A DNA stretch of 41,411 bases from Stenotrophomonas daejeonensis (GCF_001431505.1 NZ_LDJP01000051.1:1-41411), one strand, 5' to 3'; shown: positions 9,901 through 18,987, counted from the first letter of the stretch. Numbers and translations are program-made. The notes: a model not told the origin generated them from the letters alone.

Positions 9901-9942
9901 CGGGGGCGTGAGCTGGGCTGGCGCGGGCGTCATCGCGGCCAT
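6907..9942 (-). CDS. Diguanylate cyclase with periplasmic two-component-regulator propeller (paralogue B)
   Basis: The 1011-residue protein has the same layout as its downstream neighbour: signal peptide, propeller repeats from about residue 40, Y_Y_Y-type domain, a membrane segment near residues 768-792, coiled coil and GGDEF. The catalytic motif is GGEEF near residue 925, with RPGD five residues earlier as an intact I-site. Both proteins share TWEGLVRYNG near the start and WIxSxRGxYR-type repeats, so they arose by tandem duplication and have since diverged. The start is uncertain between ATG 9942 and ATG 9933, neither with a strong ribosome-binding site. Its stop lies 83 bases before the next start, suggesting co-transcription. 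The propeller's ligand is unknown. Confidence 0.9.
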   Translation of the reverse strand: MAAMTPAPAQLTPPPRWMHRCIGAWTLLLALCMAPAALAAGVNGDLGDYTHDVWTTRDGLPHNTINDMAQSGEGYLWLATWEGLVRYNGNEFRLYDRRSQPALRDSAIAALYAGRNGGLWFADSRGNLGRWQSGDRLRYWGRAEGLPGTVIDGVFEDAQGQVWITLNGTGLGRLQPASGRFDLLRPAEQGSGFVGIRPAQGEDGRLWIGTLRGLMYVDGNRLLPAPATFKLPPGLAWPYRAPDGRIWVVAGNTLYRMHGDELRAWRTLPRAGRITALLQDGYGTLWLGTENRGVLRVGEDGVEQVGRGMGLPEGRVAVLFEDHEHSLWAGVNGGLYRLREALFGTIGVQAGLGNDFVRTLAEDGQGRVWIGGSSGLDAVEPDGRIHHVVLQPANANRGEVSVLALLALDGELWAGTYGDGLYRLRDGHTLARYDHDDGLPNNHVRSLARARDGGLWIGTRQGVGLLRDGVVQPLQAPGLPRTLVHALLETERGELWIAALSGLYRYADGVAERIPLGDGDDDGRRVLALYHDAARDALWISSDRGLYRLRGGTLAHVGLEQGLPVDAVFQMVVDGHGSAWLGSNRGVLRMDYAQLDAVADGRAERVGVDLYGNRDGMANAQGNGGSGTSTLLASDGAVWFATAGGAAVVQPERMRRFRELPPPTVVVEGLLADGRPLSFVEPGEVRVPAGTRRLAISYAALTYLSPQGVRYRSRLDGFDRDWVPRGSHRTVEFTSLPPGDYTFRVEAANGEGAQTGEGAVLHLRIEPYWWQRASVRVAAALALALLAFGLYRRRLAQYRRDTTRLERLVDERTGDLKRQAEQLAEADREKQGLLDRLGAQARLLERQAHQDALTGLPNRRAFEERAAAEIARMQAGAALSLAVLDIDRFKRINDERSHATGDAVLRRFAQVAGEACRPGDFIARHGGEEFVLLLPGLPLPAALALCERLRAAVQDSDLAEVAQGLPVTVSIGVVEGAGGAGLDALMQAADAALYRAKNGGRNRVESAGRLA

Positions 9943-10007
9943 GCTACATGAACGCGGAAGGTGAATGCCGTGCGTGGCGCTGCATGGCGCGCCTTCCGAT
10001 CCGACAC

Positions 10008-10021
10008 ATTGCGTGAGCAAT
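10008..10021. promoter_or_regulatory. Palindrome ATTGC-N4-GCAAT upstream of paralogue B cyclase
   Basis: A perfect 5-4-5 inverted repeat lies 66 bases upstream of the paralogue B start, in the 165-base gap behind the histidine kinase gene. The same gap holds a second inverted repeat, ATGAAC-N7-GTTCAT (10062-10080), that could be part of the kinase gene's 3' end. Either could bind a dimeric regulator, but no consensus was recognised. Confidence 0.25.
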
Positions 10022-10107
10022 CGTGAGGCAACCGCCCTGCCATCCCGGCGGGCGATCCACGATGAACGCGATTGGTTCATTGACAGGGAACGTTGGACGC
10101 GCAGCCG

Positions 10108-11508
10108 TCAACGCCGCGCCGGATTCCAGGCCGGGGCCGGCCAGTTGACCACCGCCTCCAGCCCGCCCTCGGGATGGTTGCGCAGTTGCAGCGTGGCGCC
10201 GTCCTTCTCGGCCAACGCACGGGCGATGGTCAGGCCGAGGCCGGCGCCGCCGGTTTCGCGCGAGCGCGAGGTTTCCAGTCGCAGGAACGGGGTGAACACC
10301 GCTTCCAGTTCCTCCGCCGCCAGGCCGGGGCCGTCGTCGCGGATGCGTACTTCGACCTGCCCATCGCGCACCTCGGCGCGGATGCGCGCGGCGTGCCCGT
10401 ACTTGACCGCGTTGTCCACCAGGTTGGAGAACAACCGGTGCATCGCCAGCGGCCGCAGCATCAGCACCGCGCCGCAGCCCTGCTCGAAGGCCACCGCATG
10501 GCCGGCCTCGGCCGCGTCCTCGGCCACGCTTTCCAGCAGCGAATCCAGATCGAGCGCGGCGCGCTGCTCGGCGCTCTCGGCGCTGCGCGCCAGCTCCAGC
10601 CCTTCGCGGATCAGCGCCTGCATCGCGGCCAGGTCGGCGATCAGGCGCTCGCGCAGTGCGTCGTCGGCGACGTTCTCCAATCGCAGCCGCAGCCGCGTGA
10701 CCGGGGTCTGCAGATCGTGGGTGATCGCCGCCAGCATCTGCGTGCGTTCGCCGAGGTGGCGTTGCAGGCGCTGCTGCATGGCGTTGAACGCCTCGGCCGC
10801 GCGCCGCACCTCCAGCGGCCCGGCCACCGGCAGCGGGTCACGCTGCAGGTCCTGCCCCAGCTCGGTGGCGGCGGCGGCCAGCCGTTGCAGCGGGGTGCTG
10901 GCGATGCGCGCCACCACGTAGGCCAGCACCGCGATGGCCAGCGCCAGCAGCGACAGGAACAGCGGGTCGAACGCCGAGCCGGCGCTGCGCGCCACCGCCG
11001 GGTATTCCAGCGCCAGCCGCAGCGGCGTGCCGTCGCTCAGCTGCAGCTCCACCAGCCGGCAACGCGGCGGGGTGAAACCGGGGTCGCGTTCGCGCGGGTG
11101 GCGGTGCCCGCCGCGCTCGCGCGAGGGCATGAACTCCGGCAGCGGCGGCAGGCAGCTGCGGTAGCTGGTGGCGCGCACGCGCGCGGCGGCCACCGGCCCC
11201 TCGCGCCGGGCGAGGACGTCCATCAAGTCGCGATCGTCGTCGCCGGTGCGGTAGTCGCCGCGCACCGCGCGCACGCTCGGCCCGCCCACCGCCAGCAACC
11301 GCGAACGCAGTTCCGGGTTGCCGTCGAGCAGGTTGACGAAGCCCTGCAGGCGGTCGGCGATGCGCGCCAGGTTCTGCCGCTCGAACTCCTGCGCGCGGCG
11401 CATCCCGGCCAGCGCGGTGGCGCCGATCGCCGCGGCCATCATCCCCAGCAGCAGGATCACGAACAGCCGCCCGGCCATCGACGACAGGAACCGCCGCAGC
11501 CGCGTCAT
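10108..11508 (-). CDS. Sensor histidine kinase of an OmpR-type two-component system
   Basis: The 466-residue inner-membrane kinase has two membrane segments (about 14-34 and 182-203) flanking a periplasmic sensor of about 145 residues that is rich in Arg and Pro. A HAMP-like linker follows, then the H-box AITHDLQTPVTRLRL with phospho-acceptor H264. The N-box (FSNLVDNAVKYG), G1 (RDDGPGL) and G2 (GGAGLGL) boxes are all present. Its ATG overlaps the TGA of the response-regulator gene by the four-base ATGA, so the two are translationally coupled. The pair is divergent from macA-macB and is the likely regulator of that pump, which is an inference from position. The signal sensed is not evident. 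Confidence 0.93.
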   Translation of the reverse strand: MTRLRRFLSSMAGRLFVILLLGMMAAAIGATALAGMRRAQEFERQNLARIADRLQGFVNLLDGNPELRSRLLAVGGPSVRAVRGDYRTGDDDRDLMDVLARREGPVAAARVRATSYRSCLPPLPEFMPSRERGGHRHPRERDPGFTPPRCRLVELQLSDGTPLRLALEYPAVARSAGSAFDPLFLSLLALAIAVLAYVVARIASTPLQRLAAAATELGQDLQRDPLPVAGPLEVRRAAEAFNAMQQRLQRHLGERTQMLAAITHDLQTPVTRLRLRLENVADDALRERLIADLAAMQALIREGLELARSAESAEQRAALDLDSLLESVAEDAAEAGHAVAFEQGCGAVLMLRPLAMHRLFSNLVDNAVKYGHAARIRAEVRDGQVEVRIRDDGPGLAAEELEAVFTPFLRLETSRSRETGGAGLGLTIARALAEKDGATLQLRNHPEGGLEAVVNWPAPAWNPARR

Positions 11509-12233
11509 TCCAGTTCCACCGCGCTGGCGAACACGTAGCCCTCGTTGCGCACGGTCTTGACCAGCCCGTCGCTGCCGCCGGCATCGCCGAGCTTCTGCCG
11601 CAGGCGGCTGACCTGCAGGTCGATGGCGCGGTCCTGCGCCTCGTAGCTGCGGCCGCTGCTCAGCGCCACCAGCTGTTCGCGCGAGAGCACCTTGTTGGCA
11701 TGCGCAACGAACACCCGCAGCAGCCGGAACTCGGCGCCGGACAGCATCACCACGCGCCCGGCCGGATCGACCAGGTGGCGGCGCTCGAGGTCGAACACCC
11801 AGCCGGAGAACGTGGCCCGGCGCATCGCCAGCGGTTCCAGGTTGGCCGGCAGCGCCTCGGTCCGGCGCAGCACGTTGCGGATGCGCGCCAGCAGTTCGCG
11901 CGGCTCGAACGGCTTGGCCAGGTAGTCGTCGGCACCCATCTCCAGCCCGAGCACGCGGTCGATCGGCTCGGCGCGGGCGGTGAGCATGATCACCGGCGTG
12001 GAAGAGCGCGCGCGCAGCTCGCGGCACAGCGACAGCCCGTCCTCGCGCGGCAGGTTGAGGTCGAGCACGATCAGGTCGACGTGTTCGCGCGCCAGCGCCT
12101 GGCGCATCTGCGCGCCATCGGCGGCGGTGCTCACCGCGTAACCGGCGCGGCCGAGCTGCTCGGCCAGCAGGCCGCGGATGTCGCTGTCGTCGTCGACCAC
12201 CAGCAGGCGGTGCATGGTTTGGGTTTCCTTCAT
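11505..12233 (-). CDS. OmpR/PhoB-family response regulator
   Basis: The 242-residue protein has a receiver domain with acidic pocket D14-D16, phospho-acceptor D58 in LIVLDLNLPREDG, and the conserved lysine in YLAKPFEP. A C-terminal winged helix follows (LSGAEFRLLRVF ... RAIDLQVSRLRQKLGD ... VRNEGYVF). It pairs with the kinase immediately downstream. Two starts are possible. ATG 12233 gives MKETQTMHRLL; ATG 12215 begins at MHRLLVVDD and is preceded by AAGGAA about ten bases upstream. It probably binds the phased direct repeats in the 201-base region shared with macA. Confidence 0.93.
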   Translation of the reverse strand: MKETQTMHRLLVVDDDSDIRGLLAEQLGRAGYAVSTAADGAQMRQALAREHVDLIVLDLNLPREDGLSLCRELRARSSTPVIMLTARAEPIDRVLGLEMGADDYLAKPFEPRELLARIRNVLRRTEALPANLEPLAMRRATFSGWVFDLERRHLVDPAGRVVMLSGAEFRLLRVFVAHANKVLSREQLVALSSGRSYEAQDRAIDLQVSRLRQKLGDAGGSDGLVKTVRNEGYVFASAVELE

Positions 12234-12307
12234 GGCGCCAATGATCCCCGCTCGCGCGCCGGAATGCGCGCCCGCGCGTGTTTCGCACTGCATCGACCGC
12301 ACCGCTT

Positions 12308-12355
12308 GATACACGGCGATACACCATACCCGCCCGCCGACACACGCCGACACAT
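12308..12355. promoter_or_regulatory. Candidate response-regulator operator: four phased GAYACAY repeats
   Basis: The divergent promoter region between the response-regulator gene and macA contains GATACAC at 12308 and 12318, GACACAC at 12339 and GACACAT at 12349. The steps are 10, 21 and 10 bases, so all four copies lie on about the same helix face. Tandem direct half-sites at one-turn spacing are typical of OmpR-family operators. The position suits control of macA and autoregulation. Confidence 0.5.
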
Positions 12356-12434
12356 GCCGTGCGTTGTGGCCGCCGTGCGCGCCGGCCAGACTGTCGCCGA
12401 CGCCGCATTCAGCGGCCCCGAGCGCGAGACCACC

Positions 12435-13787
12435 GTGAAGTTGCCCCTGCCCAAGACCCGCCGCAACCGCCTCCTGCTGGCCGCCGCCCTGCTCGTGGCG
12501 GTCGCCGCCGCCCTCTACTGGGGCCTGCGCAAGCCGGCCGCGCCCTCGCTGGCGACCTCGCCGGTGACCCGCGGCAACCTGGAGCAGACCGTGGACGCCA
12601 CCGGCGTGATCGACGCCTACACGCTGGTCAGCGTCGGCGCCCAGGCCTCGGGCCAGATCAAGTCGCTGAAGGTGCAACTGGGCGACGTGGTCAAGCAGGG
12701 CGACCTGATCGCCGAGATCGATTCCACCACCCAGCAGAACAGCCTGATGAACGCCGAGGCGGCGCTGGAGAACATCCGCGCCCAGCGCGCGGTGCAGCAG
12801 GCCACCCTGCGCGAGGCCGAGCTGGCGTTCGCGCGGCAGAAGCAGATGCTGGCCGACGAGGCCACCTCGCGCGCCGAGTACGAAAGCGCCGAGGCCAAGC
12901 TGGCCACCGCGCGGGCACAGGTGCGCGCACTCGACGCGCAGACCCGGCAGCGCGAAACCGAGCTGGGCACCGCCCGCGCCAACCTCGGCTACACCCGCAT
13001 CACCGCACCGATCGACGGCACCGTGGTGGCGGTGGTGGCCGAGGAAGGCCGCACCGTCAACGCCAACCAGTCGGCGCCGACCATCGTCAAGCTGGCGCGG
13101 CTGGACCTGGTGACGGTCAACGCCGAGATCTCCGAGGCCGACGTGGTCAAGGTCAAGGCCGGCATGCCGGTGTACTTCACCATCCTCGGCAACCCGGACC
13201 ACCGCTACGAAGCGAAACTGCGCACGGTGAACCCGGCGCCGGCCTCGATCAGCTCGGACAGCACCAGCAGCAGCTCGTCCTCGTCCAGCTCCAGCTCGGC
13301 GGTCTACTACAACGCGCTGTTCGACGTGGAGAACCCGGACGGCACCCTGCGCATCGACATGACTGCGCAGGTGTCGGTACTGCTGGCGCAGGCCAGGGAC
13401 GCGCTGCTGATCCCCACCGTCGCGCTCGGCCCCAAGGTGCCCGAGGGCGGCCCCGGCCGTGCCGAAGGCGACGCCCCGCGCCAGCGCGGCAGCGGCAACG
13501 CGGCACGCGCGCAGGGCGACGGCGCACAGCGCCCGCGCCGCCAGCAGCAGCCCGATGCGGCCGCACTCGCCACCAGCAACAGCTACATCGTGCGCGTGGT
13601 CGGCAAGGACGGCCAGCCCGAGCCGCGCCGGATCAAGGCCGGCCTGAACAACGGCTCCAGCGTCGAGGTGCTCGAAGGCCTGGCCGAAGGCGACCTGGTG
13701 GTGGTCGGCGAAGTGACCGACGCCGAGCGCGCCAGCGCCCGCAGCACCATGCGCGGGCCGATGATGATGGGCGGCCCGCGCCGATGA
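12435..13787 (+). CDS. macA: MacA-type periplasmic adaptor of an ABC efflux pump
   Basis: The 450-residue protein has one N-terminal membrane anchor (about residues 11-30), split lipoyl halves around [19 protein letters not shown] and [15 protein letters not shown], an alpha-helical hairpin between them, and beta-barrel and membrane-proximal domains. MacA links the MacB transporter to an outer-membrane channel and stimulates its ATPase. The chosen start is GTG 12435 ([14 protein letters not shown]), which puts the anchor at the N-terminus; ATG 12354 would add 27 residues. Unusual features are a run of 11 serines at residues 278-288 and a Gly/Arg/Gln-rich stretch at about 335-375. Its stop overlaps the macB start as ATGA. 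Confidence 0.9.
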   Translation: MKLPLPKTRRNRLLLAAALLVAVAAALYWGLRKPAAPSLATSPVTRGNLEQTVDATGVIDAYTLVSVGAQASGQIKSLKVQLGDVVKQGDLIAEIDSTTQQNSLMNAEAALENIRAQRAVQQATLREAELAFARQKQMLADEATSRAEYESAEAKLATARAQVRALDAQTRQRETELGTARANLGYTRITAPIDGTVVAVVAEEGRTVNANQSAPTIVKLARLDLVTVNAEISEADVVKVKAGMPVYFTILGNPDHRYEAKLRTVNPAPASISSDSTSSSSSSSSSSSAVYYNALFDVENPDGTLRIDMTAQVSVLLAQARDALLIPTVALGPKVPEGGPGRAEGDAPRQRGSGNAARAQGDGAQRPRRQQQPDAAALATSNSYIVRVVGKDGQPEPRRIKAGLNNGSSVEVLEGLAEGDLVVVGEVTDAERASARSTMRGPMMMGGPRR

Positions 13788-15736
13788 ACCAGCCGCTGCT
13801 GCAACTGCGCGACCTGCGCCGCGAGTTCCCGGCCGGCGAGGACACCATCGCCGTGCTCAAGGACGTCAACCTCGACATCCATGCCGGCGAGATGGTCGCC
13901 ATCGTCGGCCAATCCGGCTCGGGCAAGTCCACGCTGATGAACATCCTCGGCTGCCTGGACCGCCCCACCGTCGGCTCCTACAAGGTGGCCGGGCGCGAGA
14001 CCGGCAGGATGGAGCCGGACGAACTGGCCGAACTGCGCCGCGAGCACTTCGGATTCATCTTCCAGCGCTACCACCTGCTCGGCGACCTCGACGCGCGCGG
14101 CAACGTGGAAGTGCCGGCCGTCTACGCCGGCACCCCGGCGGCGGCGCGGCGCCAGCGTGTCGAGGCGCTGCTGGCGCGGCTGGGGCTGGACGAGCGCATG
14201 GGCCACAAGCCCGGCCAGCTGTCCGGCGGCCAGCAGCAGCGCGTGTCGATCGCGCGCGCGCTGATGAACGGCGGCGAGGTGATCCTGGCCGACGAGCCCA
14301 CCGGCGCGCTGGACAGCGCCTCGGGCGAGGAAGTGATGAAGATCCTCGGCGAGCTGCATGCCGAGGGCCACACCATCATCATCGTCACCCACGACATGCA
14401 CGTGGCCGAGCACGCCCAGCGCATCATCGAGATCCACGACGGCGAAATCGTCGCCGACCGCCGCAACGACAAGGCCCCGGCATTCCAGCCGCAGCGGCGC
14501 ACGGCACCGCCGAAGACCGGCGGCAGCACCTTCCAGGCCGCGCGCGACCGCTTCCTCGAAGCCTTCCGCATGGCCCTGCTGGCGATGAACGCGCACCGCC
14601 TGCGCACCTTCCTGACCATGCTCGGCATCATCATCGGCATCGCCTCGGTGGTGTCGGTGGTGGCGATGGGCAACGGCTCGCAGCAGCAGATCCTGCAGAA
14701 CATCAGCGCGCTGGGCACCAACACCATCGACGTGTACCCCGGCCGCGGCTTCGGCGACATGCGCTCGGGCCGGGTGCAGACGCTCAAGGGCAGCGACGCC
14801 GACGCGCTGGCCACGCAGAGCTACATCGACAGCGCCACCCCCAGCGTGTCCAGTTCGGTGACCGCGCGGGTCGGCAACAAGGCCGCCTCGGCGCAGGTCA
14901 GCGGCATCGGCGAGCAGTATTTCCGGGTCAAGGGCATGACCCTGGTGTCCGGCCGCTACTTCGACGCCGGCGAGGTCAAGGCACTGGCGCAGGTGGTGGT
15001 GATCGACGAGAACACCGCCAGCCAGCTGTTCGGCGGCGACGACCCGCTGGGCCAGGTGGTGCTGCTGGGCAACGTGCCGGCGCGGGTGATCGGCATCGCC
15101 AAGCGCCAGTCGATGGGCTTCGGCGGCAGCACCAGCCTCAACGTGTGGGTGCCCTACACCACGGTGATGGCGCGCATGCTCGGCCAGAGCTACCTCAGCA
15201 GCATCACCCTGCGGGTCAAGGACGACACGCCGATGGACGCGGCGCAGTCGGCCATCACCCGGCTGCTGACCCTGCGCCACGGCACCGAGGATTTCTTCCT
15301 CAGCAACACCGCCGAGATCCGCGAGACCATCGAGTCCACCACCCGCACCATGACCCTGCTGATCGGCGCCATCGCCGCCATCGCGCTGGTGGTGGGCGGC
15401 ATCGGCGTGATGAACATCATGCTGGTGTCGGTGACCGAGCGTACCCGCGAGATCGGCGTGCGCATGGCCGTGGGCGCACGGCAGAGCGACATCCGCCAGC
15501 AGTTCCTGATCGAGGCGGTGCTGGTGTGCCTGCTCGGCGGCGTGCTCGGCATCGCCCTGGCGCTGGGCATCGGCTGGGCGTTCAAGAGCTTCGGCGCCAG
15601 CTTCACCCTGCTGTTCTCCACCGGCTCGATCGTCACCGCCTTCGCCTGCTCGACCCTGATCGGCGTGGCGTTCGGTTTCCTGCCGGCCCGCAACGCCGCC
15701 CAGCTCGACCCGGTCGAGGCATTGGCCCGCGAATGA
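13784..15736 (+). CDS. macB: MacB-type ABC transporter, fused ATPase and permease
   Basis: The 650-residue protein matches E. coli MacB (648). The ATPase domain has Walker [10 protein letters not shown] (42-50), signature LSGGQQQR, Walker [14 protein letters not shown] and the switch histidine in VTHD. A linker leads to the first membrane helix (about residue 270), a large periplasmic domain and three C-terminal helices ([19 protein letters not shown] and following). MacB drives export of macrolides, peptides or lipids from the periplasm through a TolC-like channel without moving them across the inner membrane. It overlaps macA and the next gene by four bases at each end, so this is one tightly coupled operon, similar in content to MacABC of Stenotrophomonas maltophilia. 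Confidence 0.95.
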   Translation: MNQPLLQLRDLRREFPAGEDTIAVLKDVNLDIHAGEMVAIVGQSGSGKSTLMNILGCLDRPTVGSYKVAGRETGRMEPDELAELRREHFGFIFQRYHLLGDLDARGNVEVPAVYAGTPAAARRQRVEALLARLGLDERMGHKPGQLSGGQQQRVSIARALMNGGEVILADEPTGALDSASGEEVMKILGELHAEGHTIIIVTHDMHVAEHAQRIIEIHDGEIVADRRNDKAPAFQPQRRTAPPKTGGSTFQAARDRFLEAFRMALLAMNAHRLRTFLTMLGIIIGIASVVSVVAMGNGSQQQILQNISALGTNTIDVYPGRGFGDMRSGRVQTLKGSDADALATQSYIDSATPSVSSSVTARVGNKAASAQVSGIGEQYFRVKGMTLVSGRYFDAGEVKALAQVVVIDENTASQLFGGDDPLGQVVLLGNVPARVIGIAKRQSMGFGGSTSLNVWVPYTTVMARMLGQSYLSSITLRVKDDTPMDAAQSAITRLLTLRHGTEDFFLSNTAEIRETIESTTRTMTLLIGAIAAIALVVGGIGVMNIMLVSVTERTREIGVRMAVGARQSDIRQQFLIEAVLVCLLGGVLGIALALGIGWAFKSFGASFTLLFSTGSIVTAFACSTLIGVAFGFLPARNAAQLDPVEALARE

Positions 15737-17160
15737 AGATGACCATGAACCGTTCCTTCCGTCCCCTGCTGCTCTCCGCCGCCCTCGCCGTGCTGGTCGC
15801 CGGCTGCGCCACCACGCCCAGCGCCGACCCGGCCGCCGACCTGCGGGTGCCCACCGGCTACGGCCGCGGCGATGCCGCCGCCAACGCGCCGGTGCAGGCC
15901 ATCGAGCGCGACCTCACCGCACCGCCGGCCGACGTCCGCGCCGATGCGTGGTGGCAGGATTTCGCCGACCCGCGGCTGGACCGGCTGGTCGAGCGCGTGC
16001 TCGACGGCAACACCGACATGGCCTCGGCCGGCCTGAAGCTGGAGCGCGCCCGCGCGCAGGCCGGGCTGGCCGGCGCCGAGCTGTGGCCGCAGGCCTCCGG
16101 CTCGGCCAGCGCCAACGGCAGCCGCGCCATCGACAGCGGCGACGATTGGTCGCGCAACCACAGCGCCGGCGTTTCACTGGGCTGGGAACTGGACCTGTGG
16201 GGCAAGCTGCGCGGCCAGCGCGACATCGCCCGCTGGGAAGCGCAGGCCACCGCGCAGGACCTGCAGAACACCGTGCTCAGCCTGATCGGCCAGAGCTGCG
16301 AGCTGTACTGGCAGCTGGCCTACCTCAACCAGGCCATCACCAGCGGCCAGGCCAACCTGGAGCGGCTGGAGCGCACCGCCGCGCTGGTGCAGTCGCAGTT
16401 CGATGCCGGCGCGGTGTCGCGGCTGGAGGTGCGGCAGGCGCGGCAGAACATCGAGAGCCAGCGCGCCGCGCAGGCGCAGCTGGAACAGCAGCGGGTGGAA
16501 ACCCGCAACGCCCTGACCGTGCTGCTGGACGGCCAGCCGTGGCCGCTGGCCGACGAACCGCAGGACCTGGACATCGCCCACAGCCCGGCCATCGCCGAAG
16601 GCCTGCCGGCCGAACTGCTGGCGCGCCGCCCCGACCTGCGCGCGGCCGAACTGCGGCTGCGCCAGTCGCTGGCCAACATCAAGGTCACCGCCACCAGCTA
16701 CTACCCCAGCCTGAGCCTGACCGGCTCGGTCGGCAGCTCCGCGCCCTCGCTCGGCGACGTGCTGCGCAACCCGGTGGCGACGCTGGGCGCGGGCCTGAGC
16801 CTGCCGTTCCTGAAGTTCCGGCAGATGCAGCTGAACATCGACTCGGCCGACCTGTCCTACCAGATCGCCGCCAACGACTTCCGCAAGACGCTGCACACCG
16901 CCCTGTCGGAAGTGGACAACGCCCTGTCCGCGCGCGAGCGGCTGGCCGAGCAGGTCGCCGCAGCACAGGCCTCGCACGACGAGGCGGTGGAAATCGCCCG
17001 CCTGTACGAAGTGCGCTACCGCGCCGGCGCCACCGACCTGCGCACCTGGCTGGAAGCACAGCAGACCCGCCGCAATGCCGAACTGTCGCTGGCGCAGGCC
17101 CGCCGCAGCCAACTGGTCAACGACGTGACCCTCTACAAGGCGCTGGGCGGTGGCGCCTGA
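15733..17160 (+). CDS. NodT/OprM-type outer membrane efflux factor lipoprotein
   Basis: The 475-residue protein has a lipoprotein signal with the lipobox LVAGC (Cys25) followed by two OEP repeats. Typical blocks are [33 protein letters not shown], the helical [32 protein letters not shown], and a near-repeat in the second half. It forms a trimeric outer-membrane and periplasmic tunnel, here presumably docking MacA-MacB. The ATG at 15733 overlaps the macB stop (ATGA); ATGs at 15739 and 15745 are alternatives. Having its own channel gene means the pump need not borrow TolC. Confidence 0.93.
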   Translation: MKMTMNRSFRPLLLSAALAVLVAGCATTPSADPAADLRVPTGYGRGDAAANAPVQAIERDLTAPPADVRADAWWQDFADPRLDRLVERVLDGNTDMASAGLKLERARAQAGLAGAELWPQASGSASANGSRAIDSGDDWSRNHSAGVSLGWELDLWGKLRGQRDIARWEAQATAQDLQNTVLSLIGQSCELYWQLAYLNQAITSGQANLERLERTAALVQSQFDAGAVSRLEVRQARQNIESQRAAQAQLEQQRVETRNALTVLLDGQPWPLADEPQDLDIAHSPAIAEGLPAELLARRPDLRAAELRLRQSLANIKVTATSYYPSLSLTGSVGSSAPSLGDVLRNPVATLGAGLSLPFLKFRQMQLNIDSADLSYQIAANDFRKTLHTALSEVDNALSARERLAEQVAAAQASHDEAVEIARLYEVRYRAGATDLRTWLEAQQTRRNAELSLAQARRSQLVNDVTLYKALGGGA

Positions 17161-17199
17161 GTAGCACACCATGGGAGCGTGCCTTGGTGCGCGATGGGA
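17161..17199. repeat. Degraded REP of the GTAG-GAGCG class (class 3)
   Basis: GTAG directly follows the outer-membrane factor stop. After a few extra bases comes GGAGCGTGCCTTGGTGCGCG then ATGGG, which resembles the unit at 37215-37241 between argC and argH. Only one arm is recognisable. The rest of this 233-base convergent gap (17200-17393) contains nothing I can assign, and no clear terminator was seen. Confidence 0.5.
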
Positions 17200-17393
17200 C
17201 ATCACCGGTACATCTCAGCAGAAACCCCTTCTCCCAACTCATCTGCCGATGGGAACGGGCGATGGTGCGCAGTGCTCTCTACATGGCGACGGTCGTGGCT
17301 ATGCGGCACGACCCGGTCATCCGGGCCTGTTACGAGTGGCCGGTAGCGGCAGGGCGACAGCGGGCCATCACAAAGCCGAAGGGCCCCTGTCTC

Positions 17394-18065
17394 TCATGAC
17401 CTGCGGGCAACCCACCCCTTGAAGGTGAATGCGCAATAGAAAAGGACGATGTCCGTGAATCCGGCCTCGCGCAGCAGATCGGCGTCCTGCTCGGGCGAGA
17501 GCACGGGCAATCGCTCCTTGATTGCCATGCTGCCTTCGGCCTGCACCGCAGGCACGCCAGACGCGGCCGCGAATGCCGCATTGCGCGCGAGCCACCGGTC
17601 TCCGGCAGCACCTCCAATGGGAAAGCTGTGATGCGCGACGACAAGGGACGCCCCGGGCTTGAGCCGCATAAATATTTGCTTCAACGTCTGCAGGCGTTCA
17701 ACTGGCGGCAGGAAATGCAGCGTCAGCAGGCAGACCGCGCCATCGAAGGGCGCCTTGGGCGCACTATCGATATAGCCTTCGTGCAGGCGCACGCGCGGCA
17801 TCAGTGATCCCAGAGTCATGCGGGCCAGGTCGAGCATACGGGCGGATGGATCGATGCCGTCGAAGTGCCAACCTGGCTGCATCTCGGCAATGGCCTTCAA
17901 TTCCATCCCACCACCGGCGCCGAGCACCAGGATGCGTGCGTCGGCAGGCGCGTGCTCGGCCAGCAGCACGCCCGCCATCCGGTGCAGGTCCCGAAGGCCC
18001 GGTACGATCTTCGCAGTCCTCTCTGCATAGCCCGATACAGCAGCCGGGTCGGAGAACAGCGTCAT
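17394..18065 (-). CDS. Class I SAM-dependent methyltransferase
   Basis: The 223-residue protein has motif I ILVLGAGGGME (about 45-55), the acidic end of strand 2 in FDGIDPSARML, the motif IV region FDGAVCLLTLHFLP, and RLKPGASLVVAHHS. This is a Methyltransf-type Rossmann fold. The substrate is not recognisable. Its ATG overlaps the TGA of the oxidoreductase gene by four bases, and that gene follows an Rrf2 regulator, so all three are one operon. Partnership with a thiol-disulfide oxidoreductase makes an S-methyltransferase on a small thiol possible, but that is speculation. Confidence 0.85.
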   Translation of the reverse strand: MTLFSDPAAVSGYAERTAKIVPGLRDLHRMAGVLLAEHAPADARILVLGAGGGMELKAIAEMQPGWHFDGIDPSARMLDLARMTLGSLMPRVRLHEGYIDSAPKAPFDGAVCLLTLHFLPPVERLQTLKQIFMRLKPGASLVVAHHSFPIGGAAGDRWLARNAAFAAASGVPAVQAEGSMAIKERLPVLSPEQDADLLREAGFTDIVLFYCAFTFKGWVARRS

Positions 18066-18985
18066 CGAACACGGCCTTCGGCTTGCACGGGAACGATGGT
18101 TTCGGGCCAAAGCAGCGAACGATGGACCTGGGCACCTGCCATGGCACCGTTGCCCACGGCCAGCGACACCGAATGGGGTGCCCGCGCCACGTCACCGCAG
18201 GCAAATACCCCACTCACCGAGGTCCTGCTCTCGGCATCGGTGAGGATCTGCATGCCCATGGGCGTCTCTTCCAACACGCAGCCCATTGCCTCGACCAGAG
18301 AACCAGAAGGAGAAGTGCGTGTCGCTGTAAACAGGCCAGCAAATCGGAGTAGACGCCCGTCGGCCAGCATCACGTCGGCATGTCCCTCGATTCTGTCAAT
18401 GGCTGTCTCCTCGATCATTACGCCCCGGCGCTCCAGGGTGGACCTGACCTCTTGACTCAGTTCCACAGCGCCATTGACGAGCAGGGTCACACTGCCCCAA
18501 TCGGTCAGCAGTTCGGCCTGGTGGATGGACATCGGGCCCGTACCGACAATGCCAATGCAGCCTTGGCCGAGTTCGTATCCATGGCAGTAGGGACAATGGA
18601 AGATCGCCGTGCCCCAACGCTCGGCGAGGCCCTCGACTGCGGGCAACTGATCGGCTACGCCGGTGGCCAGCAAGATGCGGCGGCCTCGGTACGCTCCGCC
18701 GTCAGACGTCTTGACGGTGAATTCATCCACCTGCCCCGTAACGGCTTCGACCCGGCCTTCAAGCCAGTTCAGTGTCGAATAGGCCCCGAGTTGGCGGCGC
18801 GCGCTCGCTGCGATCTCGCCGGGGGGGACGCCATCCTGACCAAGAAACCCGTGCGAATGGCGGGCGAAACGGTTGCGCCGCTCGCCCGCATCGATCACCA
18901 GCACGGACCTGCGCGCACGCACCAGTTGCAGGGCTGCGGCCATTCCCGCATAGCTTCCACCGATGACGATGACGTCGTGGTGCAT
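18062..18985 (-). CDS. Thioredoxin-reductase-like FAD/NAD(P) dithiol oxidoreductase (CPYC type)
   Basis: The 307-residue protein has an FAD-binding GGSYAGMAAALQL (about 9-21), a redox pair C131-x-x-C134 in FHCPYCHGYE, a second nucleotide site IGIVGTGPMSIHQAELL and the C-terminal FAD motif GVFACGDV. True TrxB carries CATCDGF at the redox site. CPYCHGYE together with an upstream HSHGFLGQDG segment places this protein nearer the GliT/HlmI-like dithiol oxidases and other stand-alone TrxR-like enzymes. The ATG at 18985 follows AAGGGGG at good spacing; a GTG at 18991 is an alternative. It starts two bases after the rrf2 stop and overlaps the methyltransferase start. The substrate is unknown. Confidence 0.85.
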   Translation of the reverse strand: MHHDVIVIGGSYAGMAAALQLVRARRSVLVIDAGERRNRFARHSHGFLGQDGVPPGEIAASARRQLGAYSTLNWLEGRVEAVTGQVDEFTVKTSDGGAYRGRRILLATGVADQLPAVEGLAERWGTAIFHCPYCHGYELGQGCIGIVGTGPMSIHQAELLTDWGSVTLLVNGAVELSQEVRSTLERRGVMIEETAIDRIEGHADVMLADGRLLRFAGLFTATRTSPSGSLVEAMGCVLEETPMGMQILTDAESRTSVSGVFACGDVARAPHSVSLAVGNGAMAGAQVHRSLLWPETIVPVQAEGRVR

Positions 18986-18987
18986 GG

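Noticed and set aside
3698-9951. Very long plus-strand open frames opposite the cyclase genes
   Set aside because: They are rich in Ala, Gln, His and Arg with no domains, as expected for the complement of GC-rich genes with biased third positions.
12354-12434. MacA start at ATG 12354
   Set aside because: It would put 27 non-hydrophobic residues before the membrane anchor and overlap the last of the phased direct repeats. GTG 12435 gives the usual MacA N-terminus. Not excluded.
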